This document shows positions 27,610 through 35,629 of a stretch of 64,000 nucleotides of DNA, piece after piece. Source of the DNA: Rhizobium hidalgonense (GTDB taxonomy: Bacteria > Pseudomonadota > Alphaproteobacteria > Rhizobiales > Rhizobiaceae). Every line of letters starts with the position of its first letter. The stretch's first letter is position 1. Under the pieces are notes generated by a model. That model did not search any database. It was given only the letters and a program-made list of their open reading frames with translations, and was not told the origin of the DNA. Position numbers and translations under genes: made by a program. The stretch is taken from the NCBI RefSeq assembly GCF_002914525.1, contig NZ_LODW01000056.1:24157-88156 (forward strand). The letters are read 5' to 3'.

Positions 27610-27781
27610 GCCCCTCATCCGGCTGCCGCCACCCCGGGGTCGAGCCACGGGTCTCGATCCCTCCTTCGGACCCCGCTCCCGAGGAAAAGGGACAAGATGC
27701 AACCTCTCCGTCCCTCGCCAACGCCTCGTGGGGCATGTCCCCTCTCCCTGTTCCTACGGGGAGGGGGCTAGGGCGAGGGGC
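27610..27781. repeat. Palindromic intergenic repeat resembling rhizobial RIME-type elements
   Basis: The block is bounded by short inverted ends (GCCCCTC at the start, GAGGGGC at the end) and contains an inner hairpin around the sequence CTACGGGGAGGGG. Such GC-rich mosaic repeats with these ends are scattered between genes in rhizobia. It separates the binding-protein gene from the first permease. It may stabilise the upstream mRNA or attenuate transcription, giving more binding protein than permease. Confidence 0.5.
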
Positions 27782-27886
27782 AGCTATCGGCCGCTCTGAA
27801 ACCCGGCGTCCGTGACGCTTCCAACCACGACAGCGCCTGCCCGTTAAAGGCGTCGTCAACAGTGCCAACCCGGACAGGAAAGCCCA

Positions 27887-28816
27887 ATGAGCCCTATTGC
27901 CATCGAGGCTGAGAACTTGCCTCAAAGCAGATCGTTCATGCGCCGTTTCGCCGGGGCGCCGCTGCCCTGGATCATGCCGGTGATCATCGTCATCGGCATC
28001 TTCTACCTCTACCCCGTCATCGACGTCTTCCGTCTCTCCTTCACCAATGCGACGCTGATCGGCGACAATCAGCAATATACGCTGGGCTCGATCGTCAATG
28101 CGCTCAGCTCGCCGCAATTGCCCGACATTCTCTGGGCGACCCTGATCTTCGTCGGCGGCAGCGTCATCGGCCAGCAGATCCTCGGCCTTGCAGTCGCCGT
28201 CACGGTCATCCGCGGCGAAAAGCGCGGTCTGTTCGGCACCACGATCCTCAGAACGACGGCGCTCGTCGCCTGGGTGGTGCCCGGCATTGCCGGCGGCATC
28301 ATCTGGCAGATGCTGTTTTCCGAAGCACCTTACGGGGCGCTGAACAGCATATTGAGGCTGATGCACATGCCGACCGTCGCCTGGCTTTCCGATCCGGCGA
28401 TTGCGCCGTGGTCGACGCTGATCTCCAACATCTGGCGTGGCACGGCCTTTTCGATGGTGGTGATGTATGCGGCGCTGAAGTCGATCGATCCCTCGCTCTA
28501 TGAAGCGGCCGAAGTCGACGGCGCCACGGCCTCGCAGCAGTTTTTCTTCGTGACGCTGCCGCAACTGCGCGCAGCCATCCTCGTCAACATGATCCTCATC
28601 ACCATCCAGACGGTGAATACCTTCGATGCGATCATCACGCTGACCGGCGGCGGTCCGGGGCGCGCCACCGAGGTGATCTCGCTCTACGTCTTCAACATCG
28701 TCTTCAGAAACTACGATCTTTCCGGCGGCAGCGTGCTTTCCGTGCTCATGCTGATCATCAGCCTCGGGCTTGCCGTCGTCTATGCGTCGTTCCTGCCGAA
28801 GGAGGAGGAGCAATGA
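27887..28816 (+). CDS. Sugar ABC transporter permease (MalF-type)
   Basis: The 309-residue protein has six predicted membrane segments. The EAA-type cytoplasmic loop reads YEAAEVDGATASQQFFFVTL with the conserved G. This loop docks the ATPase. The start has AGGAAAG upstream. It overlaps the next permease gene by four bases (ATGA). Confidence 0.9.
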   Translation: MSPIAIEAENLPQSRSFMRRFAGAPLPWIMPVIIVIGIFYLYPVIDVFRLSFTNATLIGDNQQYTLGSIVNALSSPQLPDILWATLIFVGGSVIGQQILGLAVAVTVIRGEKRGLFGTTILRTTALVAWVVPGIAGGIIWQMLFSEAPYGALNSILRLMHMPTVAWLSDPAIAPWSTLISNIWRGTAFSMVVMYAALKSIDPSLYEAAEVDGATASQQFFFVTLPQLRAAILVNMILITIQTVNTFDAIITLTGGGPGRATEVISLYVFNIVFRNYDLSGGSVLSVLMLIISLGLAVVYASFLPKEEEQ

Positions 28817-29655
28817 GCGGGAGGACCGGAACGCGGCTCGGCGATGCGCTCAGCTATCTCTTCATGCTGGCGATGTTCATCTTCTTCGCCGGCCCCCTCA
28901 CCTATCTCCTGTCGATGGCGATGCGCGACAAGCGCGAAATCTATCGGGGCGCGGCGCGCTATATTCCGCAAAACCCCACCATCGACAATTTCATCACCGT
29001 GCTCAACAACAGCTACTTTCCGATCTATCTCTGGAACGGCCTCAAGCTCGCGGCCCTGAGCGGGATCGGCGTGCTGATCGTTGCGTTGCCCGCGGCTTAC
29101 GCTTTCTCCCGCTTCAACTTTCGCGGCAAGGGCCTGTCGATGATGGGGCTCCTGCTTTTCCAGATGATCTCGCCGCTGGTCATCATGGTGCCGCTCTACC
29201 GCTATATGAACCAGCTCGGCCTGCTGGACACGCATTTTGCCGTCGTCATGGTCTATATCGCGCTCGGCGTTCCGCTGGCGACCTGGCTGCTGAAGAGCAC
29301 GGTCGACGGCATCCCCCGCAGCCTCGACGAAGCCGCCATGATCGACGGCTGCAACCGGTTTTCGGTCTTCTGGCGCATCGTCCTTCCCTTGTCGGCGCCG
29401 GGCATCGCCTCCGTCTTCATCATCACGGTGATTGCCGGCTGGTCGCAATTCCTTGTGCCTTTCCTGCTGCTCACCAAAAATGACCTGATGCCGATCGGCG
29501 TCGGAATCTTTAACTTCCGTGGCATGCAGACCGACTCGTCCATCCAGTTGCTTGCCGCCGCCTGCCTGATCTCGGTGGTTCCGGCAATCGTCGCCTTCCT
29601 CTCGCTGCAGAGACTGATCCTCGGCGCGATGACCAGCGGCGCGGTGAAAGGATGA
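28813..29655 (+). CDS. Sugar ABC transporter permease (MalG-type)
   Basis: The 280-residue protein has about six membrane segments, with the EAA loop LDEAAMIDGCNRFSVFWRIV near residue 175. It is the second half of the translocation pore and is translationally coupled to the preceding permease. Confidence 0.9.
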   Translation: MSGRTGTRLGDALSYLFMLAMFIFFAGPLTYLLSMAMRDKREIYRGAARYIPQNPTIDNFITVLNNSYFPIYLWNGLKLAALSGIGVLIVALPAAYAFSRFNFRGKGLSMMGLLLFQMISPLVIMVPLYRYMNQLGLLDTHFAVVMVYIALGVPLATWLLKSTVDGIPRSLDEAAMIDGCNRFSVFWRIVLPLSAPGIASVFIITVIAGWSQFLVPFLLLTKNDLMPIGVGIFNFRGMQTDSSIQLLAAACLISVVPAIVAFLSLQRLILGAMTSGAVKG

Positions 29656-29698
29656 GGGCCGGTTTCAGTCTCCCATGCGCGATGAAGGATGCGACCCC

Positions 29699-30937
29699 AT
29701 GAACCAGACGCTCGGCGCCAGGCCGTCACCCGATCTGACCGGCGCCAATGTCGAAGATGCAGGGGAGCATAACAGGGCCGTCGTCCTGCGCTGCATCCAT
29801 CGCCAGGCGCCGATTTCGCGGGCCGAGATCGCCCGGCGGACGGGTTTTACCAAACCGGCGATCGCCCGCATCGTCGATCGGCTGCTGGATGAGGGGCTGA
29901 TCATGGAAGCCCGCCGGCGACATGGGCTGAGAGGCCAGCCGGCAATCGAACTCGAGATCAATCCGGATGCCTGTTTTGCGATCGGCATCAATATCGATCG
30001 CGACCACCTGACGATCCTGGCGGTCGACGCCGTCGGCAATGTCCGCGCCCGGGTGCATCATGAAAAGCGCTTCATCCTGCCCACGGAATTCCTGCAGCTG
30101 ACATCAGATGCGATTTCGCATTTCCAGCGCAGCCGGCTGATCGACGACGCGCGGCTCGCCGGCATCGGCCTGGCGATGCCGGATTGGCTTGGGGAGATTT
30201 CGCTGCTCGGCAAGCCCAAGGCCTATCAGGAATGGACTGAATTCGATGTGCGCGCGGCGCTGGAGAACCTGACGCAGCATCCTGTCTTCATCGAAAACGA
30301 AGCCAATGCCGCAGCCCTTGCCGAGCTCGACTACGGCCTCGGCGCGGAGAGCAGCAGCTTCTTCTATATCGCCGTCAATGCCTGCCCGGGCGGCGGCCTC
30401 GTGCTCGACGGCAACGGTCATCGCGGCGCCATGGGCCTCAGCGGCGAGATCGGCTGGCTTCCGATCGCCGACGGCGGCGACGGGAAAGCCCAGAAGGTCC
30501 AACTTCTTGGCGAAATCTTCTCGCTGTTTTCCCTTTATGATTTCCTGTCGCGGCAAGGCGTCGAGGTGAGTGTTCCCCACGATCTCCTGACGCTGGATAC
30601 ACATGGCAGGCGCTTGGTTTCGCAGTGGCTGAAGGAAATGAGCGCGCATCTGGCCGTCGCCGTCAAACATATCGGTATGATCGTCGATCCCGACGCCGTC
30701 CTCGTCGGCGGCCGGCTGCCGATCCGGATCGTCGACGAGTTGCTGCGTTATGTTCACGAGCACCTCGATGCCAACGACGTCACTCTTCCGTCGCTTCATC
30801 GCGCCTCGATCGGCGAGGATGCCTCGGCCATGGGGGCGGCGGCCATGCCGATGGCGGCGGCCCTCATGCTCGCATCGGCGGATGTCGCCCAACGCACACG
30901 CTCGCCGCTCAAAAACATGGATCGCCTGAACAGTTGA
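29699..30937 (+). CDS. ROK-family transcriptional regulator (second copy, inside the operon)
   Basis: The 412-residue protein starts MNQTLGARPSPDL (GAAGGA upstream); ATG 29675 is an alternative. The winged helix (QAPISRAEIARRTGFTKPAI then ARIVDRLLDEGLI) lies at about residues 37-75. The ROK domain follows, with GLSGEIGWLPIADGG where zinc-binding ROK proteins would carry cysteines, so the zinc site is missing. It lies between the permease and isomerase genes and is probably co-transcribed, suggesting feedback control of the locus. Confidence 0.84.
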   Translation: MNQTLGARPSPDLTGANVEDAGEHNRAVVLRCIHRQAPISRAEIARRTGFTKPAIARIVDRLLDEGLIMEARRRHGLRGQPAIELEINPDACFAIGINIDRDHLTILAVDAVGNVRARVHHEKRFILPTEFLQLTSDAISHFQRSRLIDDARLAGIGLAMPDWLGEISLLGKPKAYQEWTEFDVRAALENLTQHPVFIENEANAAALAELDYGLGAESSSFFYIAVNACPGGGLVLDGNGHRGAMGLSGEIGWLPIADGGDGKAQKVQLLGEIFSLFSLYDFLSRQGVEVSVPHDLLTLDTHGRRLVSQWLKEMSAHLAVAVKHIGMIVDPDAVLVGGRLPIRIVDELLRYVHEHLDANDVTLPSLHRASIGEDASAMGAAAMPMAAALMLASADVAQRTRSPLKNMDRLNS

Positions 30938-30982
30938 AACGGCCGCAAGGCTCCCGGATTTCGATGAGGATCGGAGGATATG

Positions 30983-31837
30983 ATGAAGATCGGCTTCTAC
31001 ACCTCGACATTCAATGACCGTCCGCTGGAGGAGGTCGTGGATTTCGCCGCGTCGGCCGGGTTCGATGCGATCGAGATCGATGTCGGCGGCCATATCAAGA
31101 CGCCCGACCGGGTGGAGGAGGCCATCTCGCTGGCCAGGAGCCGCGGTCTCTTCGTCTCCTCGATCACCTATTTCGGCAACCAGCTCGATGCCGACCGCGA
31201 CAAGCGCCGGGAGCTTCGGGCAAAGACATCAGAATTCGCCAGAGCGATCGGCGCCGCCGGCGTCCCGATCTTCGTGATCTTCCCCGGTCGCGACGATACG
31301 GCAAGCGACGAGGCCAATTACGACGACTTCGCCGACTTCGCAAACGGGCTGATCGCAGAGACGCAGGCAAGCGGCCTCACCTTCGCGATCGAGAACTGGC
31401 CAGGGCCGAAAGACAATTTCATCGGGACGACGCCGAAGGGATGGCAGGAGCTTTTCCGCCGGATCGAAGACCGCCGCTTCGGCCTGGAATTCGATCCCTC
31501 GCACCTCATCCGCATCGGCGTCGATCCCTATCGGGCGCTGGAGGCGGTCAAGGATCGCATCGCCATCCTCCACGCCAAGGACACGGCGATCGACGCCGAG
31601 GCCCTGCAGGCGATCGGCTATCACGGCAAGGGCTGGTGGCAATACAAGCTGCCGGGGCTCGGCCTGCTCGACTGGCCGCGTTTCCTCAGGCAGGCACGCG
31701 GCCACGGTTTTGACGGCACGCTGTCGATCGAGCACGAGGATGCCGCCTATGGCTGGCCGGGCAAGGACCTGGCGGCGCGCAAGCAGGGCGAGCGCCTCGG
31801 CCTCGATTATCTCAAAAGCGTCTTGAACGGACTTTGA
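30983..31837 (+). CDS. Sugar phosphate isomerase/epimerase (AP-endonuclease-2-type TIM barrel)
   Basis: The 284-residue protein starts MKIGFYTSTFNDRPLEEVVD; the second of two adjacent ATGs has the better spacing to GGAGG. Metal-ligand motifs of the family are visible: IENWPG near residue 135, EFDPSHLIRIG near 170, ILHAKDT near 195 and LSIEHED near 250. Relatives interconvert keto sugars or inositol intermediates. Together with the dehydrogenase this suggests a short catabolic path for the transported sugar. Confidence 0.85.
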   Translation: MKIGFYTSTFNDRPLEEVVDFAASAGFDAIEIDVGGHIKTPDRVEEAISLARSRGLFVSSITYFGNQLDADRDKRRELRAKTSEFARAIGAAGVPIFVIFPGRDDTASDEANYDDFADFANGLIAETQASGLTFAIENWPGPKDNFIGTTPKGWQELFRRIEDRRFGLEFDPSHLIRIGVDPYRALEAVKDRIAILHAKDTAIDAEALQAIGYHGKGWWQYKLPGLGLLDWPRFLRQARGHGFDGTLSIEHEDAAYGWPGKDLAARKQGERLGLDYLKSVLNGL

Positions 31838-31859
31838 CGGCGAATTCGGGAGGAGCTTC

Positions 31860-32921
31860 ATGGCCCATGTTTCGGTCAGCAATGCGCGCAAGGATTACGG
31901 CGCGTTCAAAGCCATCAAAGGCGTGTCGGTCGATATCGGCGACGGCGAATTCGTCGTACTGGTCGGCCCCTCGGGCTGCGGGAAGTCCACCTTACTCCGG
32001 ATGATCGCCGGCCTGGAGGGCATCACCTCGGGGAAGATCCAGATCGGCAAGCATATCGTCAACGAGCTTGCGCCCAAGGATCGCGACATCGCCATGGTGT
32101 TCCAGAACTATGCGCTCTATCCGCATATGACGGTCGCCAAGAATATGGGCTTTTCCCTGCGGCTGAAACGCATGCCGAAGACCGAAATCGATCAGCGGGT
32201 CGGTAATGCTGCCAAGATCCTCGGCCTTGAGACCCTTCTGGAAAGATATCCGAAGCAATTGTCGGGCGGCCAGAGGCAGCGCGTCGCCATGGGTCGGGCG
32301 ATCGTGCGCGACCCGGCCGTCTTCCTGTTTGACGAACCCTTGTCGAACCTCGATGCCAAGCTCCGGGTGCAGATGCGCTCGGAGATCAAGGAGCTGCATC
32401 AACGGCTGCAGACGACGACCATCTATGTGACCCATGACCAGATCGAAGCCATGACCATGGCCGACAAGATCGTCGTCATGAAGGATGGCCTGATCGAACA
32501 GTCAGGCTCGCCGCTGGAGCTCTACGATCGGCCGAACAACCTGTTCGTTGCCGGCTTCATCGGCTCGCCGGCGATGAACTTCATCCGGGGCAACATGACC
32601 GAAGGCGGGTTCAAAACCGTCGACGGCCTGCTGTTGCCGAGTGAGCGCCGCCCGAGCAATGCCGTGACCTACGGCATTCGTCCCGAACATATAAGCCTCG
32701 ATCCCAGTGGCATCGCGGTGACGACCGTCGTGGTGGAGCCGACCGGTTCGGAAACGCTCGTCATTGTCCGGCTGGGCACACAGACGCTCACCTGCGTCTT
32801 CCGGGAGCGGATCAGGGCCGCCCCCGGCGAGGTGCTGAAGATTGCGCCGATCCACGATACCGTCCACCTGTTCGGCGCCGACGAGCAGCGGATCACATCA
32901 GGCGAAACGCCTCTGAGCTAA
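31860..32921 (+). CDS. Sugar ABC transporter ATPase (UgpC/MalK-type)
   Basis: The 353-residue protein has Walker [10 protein letters not shown] (near residue 37), signature [16 protein letters not shown] (near 135), Walker [16 protein letters not shown] (near 155) and H-loop YVTHDQIEAM (near 190). A C-terminal TOBE/MalK regulatory domain starts near 240. It energises the two permeases upstream and ends the operon. Confidence 0.92.
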   Translation: MAHVSVSNARKDYGAFKAIKGVSVDIGDGEFVVLVGPSGCGKSTLLRMIAGLEGITSGKIQIGKHIVNELAPKDRDIAMVFQNYALYPHMTVAKNMGFSLRLKRMPKTEIDQRVGNAAKILGLETLLERYPKQLSGGQRQRVAMGRAIVRDPAVFLFDEPLSNLDAKLRVQMRSEIKELHQRLQTTTIYVTHDQIEAMTMADKIVVMKDGLIEQSGSPLELYDRPNNLFVAGFIGSPAMNFIRGNMTEGGFKTVDGLLLPSERRPSNAVTYGIRPEHISLDPSGIAVTTVVVEPTGSETLVIVRLGTQTLTCVFRERIRAAPGEVLKIAPIHDTVHLFGADEQRITSGETPLS

Positions 32922-32956
32922 GCCGGCCGATTGCCCCTCCCCTTCGGCCGGATGGC

Positions 32957-32987
32957 GGCCGGGGGCGCGTCTTCCGCGCCTCCGGCC
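32957..32987. terminator. Strong hairpin after the sugar operon, possible terminator
   Basis: Thirteen-base arms (one G-U pair) flank a 5-base loop, 35 bases after the ATPase stop codon. No T-run follows directly, so it could be a Rho-type or mRNA-stabilising hairpin. It separates the sugar operon from the repABC control region. Confidence 0.45.
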
Positions 32988-33052
32988 CCGAAAGCCCCAG
33001 TCTTTTCCCGAAAATCATCTAGATCCAGCCAAGTGTTTGAACGAGGACCGAA

Positions 33053-33074
33053 AAGGTTAATATGCGTTAACCTT
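33053..33074. promoter_or_regulatory. Inverted repeat upstream of repA, candidate operator or parS
   Basis: Perfect 8-bp arms AAGGTTAA and TTAACCTT are separated by six bases, about 88 bases before the repA ATG. RepABC partition sites have GTT...AAC ends, and this repeat contains GTTAATATGCGTTAAC. The central GC is shifted one base from the published consensus as I recall it. RepA/RepB autorepression would also need a site here. Confidence 0.55.
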
Positions 33075-33161
33075 AAAATTCTTGGCCGACATCGGAGAAT
33101 CGCGGATAACGGTTAGAAGGGGATTTGATCCCGAAAATCGTTATCTGAAAGATTGCTGCCG

Positions 33162-34370
33162 ATGAACGCTAATTTGGCCGCCTTGAACAAGGCGCCGTTG
33201 CATTTCGAGGATCAGATCCTCGAACAGGGCGACGTGATTTCAAAAAAGCTCCATCTGCTCAGCGTGCAGCGCTTTCCGCCCAACGCGAAGAAGACGCTGC
33301 GCAATTTCTCCCTGGCGGAGGTTGCCAACTATGTCGGCGCCTCGCAAAGCACGCTGAAGAAACTGCACCTCGAGGGGAAAGGCCCCTGCCCGCTGACATC
33401 GCCTTCCGGGCGCCGTTCCTACACCGCCGAGCAGATGCTGGAATTGAGGCGACATCTGGATACGCACGGCCGCTCCGAGAGCCGCATGTACGTTCCCCAT
33501 CGCCGCGGCCACGAGAAACTGCAGGTCCTGGCCGTCGTCAATTTCAAGGGCGGCTCGGGAAAGACGACGACGGCTGCCCATCTTGCCCAGCATCTTGCGC
33601 TGACCGGCCATCGCGTTCTGGCCGTCGATCTCGATCCGCAGGCATCCCTATCCTCCCTGCACGGCTTCCAGCCGGAATTCGACCAGGTCCCGTCACTTTA
33701 TGAAGCGATCCGCTACGACGGCGAGAAGAAGCCGCTCTCCGAGATCATCCACAAGACGAACTTTCCCGGCCTCGATATCGTGCCGGCCAATCTCGACCTG
33801 CAGGAATACGAATATGATACGCCGCTTGCCATGGCCGACAAATCGACCAATGACGGCAAGACCTTCTTTACCCGCATCTCGCGGGCGCTCGCCGAGGTGG
33901 ACGATCGCTACGATGTCGTCGTCATCGATTGCCCGCCGCAGCTCGGTTACCTCACGCTGACGGCGCTGACGGCAGCGACGAGCGTGCTGATCACCATCCA
34001 TCCGCAGATGCTTGACGTCATGTCGATGGGTCAGTTCCTGCTCATGCTCGGCGGCATCCTGAAACCGATCCGCGCGGCCGGCGCCGAAGTGAACCTCTCC
34101 TGGTATCGCTATCTCGTCACCCGCTACGAGCCGACCGATGTGCCGCAGGCGCAGATGGTCGGCTTCATGTCGACGATGTTCCACGAGTTCATGCTCAAGA
34201 ACCAGATGGTCAAATCGACGGCGATTTCGGATGCCGGGATTACCAAGCAAACGCTTTATGAGGTCGAACGCGCCTCGCTTAATCGGGGAACCTACGACCG
34301 GGCGCTGGTGGCGATGGACGCCGTCAACGCAGAGATCGCAGAGCTTATTCATCAGGCATGGGGGCGGTGA
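33162..34370 (+). CDS. repA: RepA, ParA-type partition ATPase of the repABC replicon
   Basis: The 402-residue protein starts MNANLAALNKAPLHFEDQI. An N-terminal helix-turn-helix region (LRNFSLAEVANYVGASQSTL, about 45-65) precedes the deviant Walker A motif KGGSGKTTT (near residue 128). The Walker B aspartate is in DVVVIDCPPQLGY. RepA segregates plasmid copies together with RepB and represses the operon. An in-frame TTG three codons earlier is possible but less likely. Confidence 0.95.
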   Translation: MNANLAALNKAPLHFEDQILEQGDVISKKLHLLSVQRFPPNAKKTLRNFSLAEVANYVGASQSTLKKLHLEGKGPCPLTSPSGRRSYTAEQMLELRRHLDTHGRSESRMYVPHRRGHEKLQVLAVVNFKGGSGKTTTAAHLAQHLALTGHRVLAVDLDPQASLSSLHGFQPEFDQVPSLYEAIRYDGEKKPLSEIIHKTNFPGLDIVPANLDLQEYEYDTPLAMADKSTNDGKTFFTRISRALAEVDDRYDVVVIDCPPQLGYLTLTALTAATSVLITIHPQMLDVMSMGQFLLMLGGILKPIRAAGAEVNLSWYRYLVTRYEPTDVPQAQMVGFMSTMFHEFMLKNQMVKSTAISDAGITKQTLYEVERASLNRGTYDRALVAMDAVNAEIAELIHQAWGR

Positions 34371-34390
34371 ATTTGTCGGCTGACAAATTC
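34369..34390. promoter_or_regulatory. Inverted repeat overlapping the repA stop, candidate partition site
   Basis: Perfect 9-bp arms (GAATTTGTC / GACAAATTC) flank a 4-base centre and overlap the repA TGA codon. The repA-repB gap is a known location for parS in some repABC plasmids, but this sequence lacks the GTT...AAC ends. It could be a RepB site, an operator or an mRNA hairpin that sets the RepA:RepB ratio. Confidence 0.45.
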
Positions 34391-34439
34391 GCCTTTTCCA
34401 TAAACCAAATCAATGGAATGACCGACATCGGAGGAAGCG

Positions 34440-35408
34440 ATGGCACGAAAGAATCTCCTTGAAGGGCTGGCGAATATGCCTGACGAGAATGCAGGCGCGC
34501 CGAACTATCCGATGCGCGGGGCAGGCCGCTCGCTCGTCCGTTCGCTGGATGAGCTCGCCAAGCAGGCCGAGAAATTCCTGGAGGGCGAGGCGGTGGTCGA
34601 CCTCGATCCCGATGTCGTCGAGGCTTCTTTCGTCAAGGACCGGCTGACGGAGGATGACGAAGAATTCAGTGCCTTGGTCGAAGCGATCCGCGCGCGCGGG
34701 CAGGATACGCCCATTCTGGTGCGCCCTCACGCCAGGATCGATGGCCACTATCAGGTCGTCTTCGGTCACCGGCGGCTGCGCGCGGCCCGCGAACTCGGCC
34801 GCAATGTCAGAGCCGTCGTCAAGGCAGTCGACGACCGCACCCATGTCATCGCCCAGGGCCAGGAGAATTCGGCCCGGGCCGACCTCACCTTCATCGAGCG
34901 GGCACTCTTCGCCAGGCGGCTGGAAGAACTCGGCTACGACAGGGACGTCATCTCGACCGCCCTTGCCGCCAATGCGGCGTCGATCTCGAAGATGATTTCG
35001 GTCATGGATCGGATTTCGCCGGAGATCGTTCAGGCGATCGGCCCCGCACCCGGCATCGGCCGCGAACGCTGGGTGGCGCTTTCGCTGCTCGCCGGCAAGG
35101 CGTCCAACGCGGCAGATATCGCCAAGGTCATGGAAGAGGGCAACTTTCCCCGCCTGCCTTCCGACAAGCGTTTCGACGTGCTCTACACGGCACTGAACAA
35201 AAGCGCCCGGCCGGTGAAAAAGACGCAGGCCGCGGCGGGGAAGATCAAATGGCAGCCGCAGGACAAGGCCGTCCAGGCGGAAATGAAGAATGACGGCAAG
35301 GCGTTCTCGCTCTCGATGAAGGCGAGGAATGCCGGCCGCTTCGGGGAATTTCTCTCCAGCAGGCTGGATGCGCTCTATGAGCAATTCCTCGCCGAGGAGA
35401 GCAAATAA
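34440..35408 (+). CDS. repB: RepB, ParB-type partition protein of the repABC replicon
   Basis: The 322-residue protein starts MARKNLLEGLANMPDE with GGAGG upstream. The ParB-N domain covers about residues 55-150 (FSALVEAIRARGQDTPILVR, FGHRRLRAARELGR). The DNA-binding helix-turn-helix region (ISTALAANAASISKMISVM) is near 180. It binds parS and works with RepA. Confidence 0.95.
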   Translation: MARKNLLEGLANMPDENAGAPNYPMRGAGRSLVRSLDELAKQAEKFLEGEAVVDLDPDVVEASFVKDRLTEDDEEFSALVEAIRARGQDTPILVRPHARIDGHYQVVFGHRRLRAARELGRNVRAVVKAVDDRTHVIAQGQENSARADLTFIERALFARRLEELGYDRDVISTALAANAASISKMISVMDRISPEIVQAIGPAPGIGRERWVALSLLAGKASNAADIAKVMEEGNFPRLPSDKRFDVLYTALNKSARPVKKTQAAAGKIKWQPQDKAVQAEMKNDGKAFSLSMKARNAGRFGEFLSSRLDALYEQFLAEESK

Positions 35409-35424
35409 GGAGACTGAAACCGCA

Positions 35425-35482
35425 AAAGAAAAAGGCCCCCAAACGACCTGAGTCGTGGAAGCCCTTCTCCTATCCTTAAGCA
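35425..35482 (-). ncRNA. repABC counter-transcribed antisense RNA (ctRNA)
   Basis: All repABC plasmids studied carry a small antisense RNA between repB and repC that represses RepC synthesis and causes incompatibility. Here the minus strand has a promoter followed by a transcript of about 55-60 bases that folds into a terminator hairpin (arms around ACGACTCAGGTCGT, 35443-35456, extended by flanking G/C pairs) and ends in a run of T on the minus strand (35424-35433). The ends are estimates. Confidence 0.8.
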
Positions 35483-35488
35483 AGACAG

Positions 35489-35517
35489 AGAATCGCATTT
35501 TCACGAATCCCAGTCAA
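35489..35517 (-). promoter_or_regulatory. Promoter of the repABC antisense RNA
   Basis: On the minus strand TTGACT (35512-35517) and GATTCT (35489-35494) are separated by 17 bases, the ideal spacing. The resulting start point near 35482 matches the beginning of the antisense RNA. Confidence 0.78.
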
Positions 35518-35629
35518 GAGTCTTACCGCGCTGCGCGTCTTTTCAGACGCGCAAAAGACGCTGTGACACTTGTCAACCTCGCATCGTTTCGGTGACCGGA
35601 TTTCTTTTGCCTGATGAAAGGTGAAGGAA

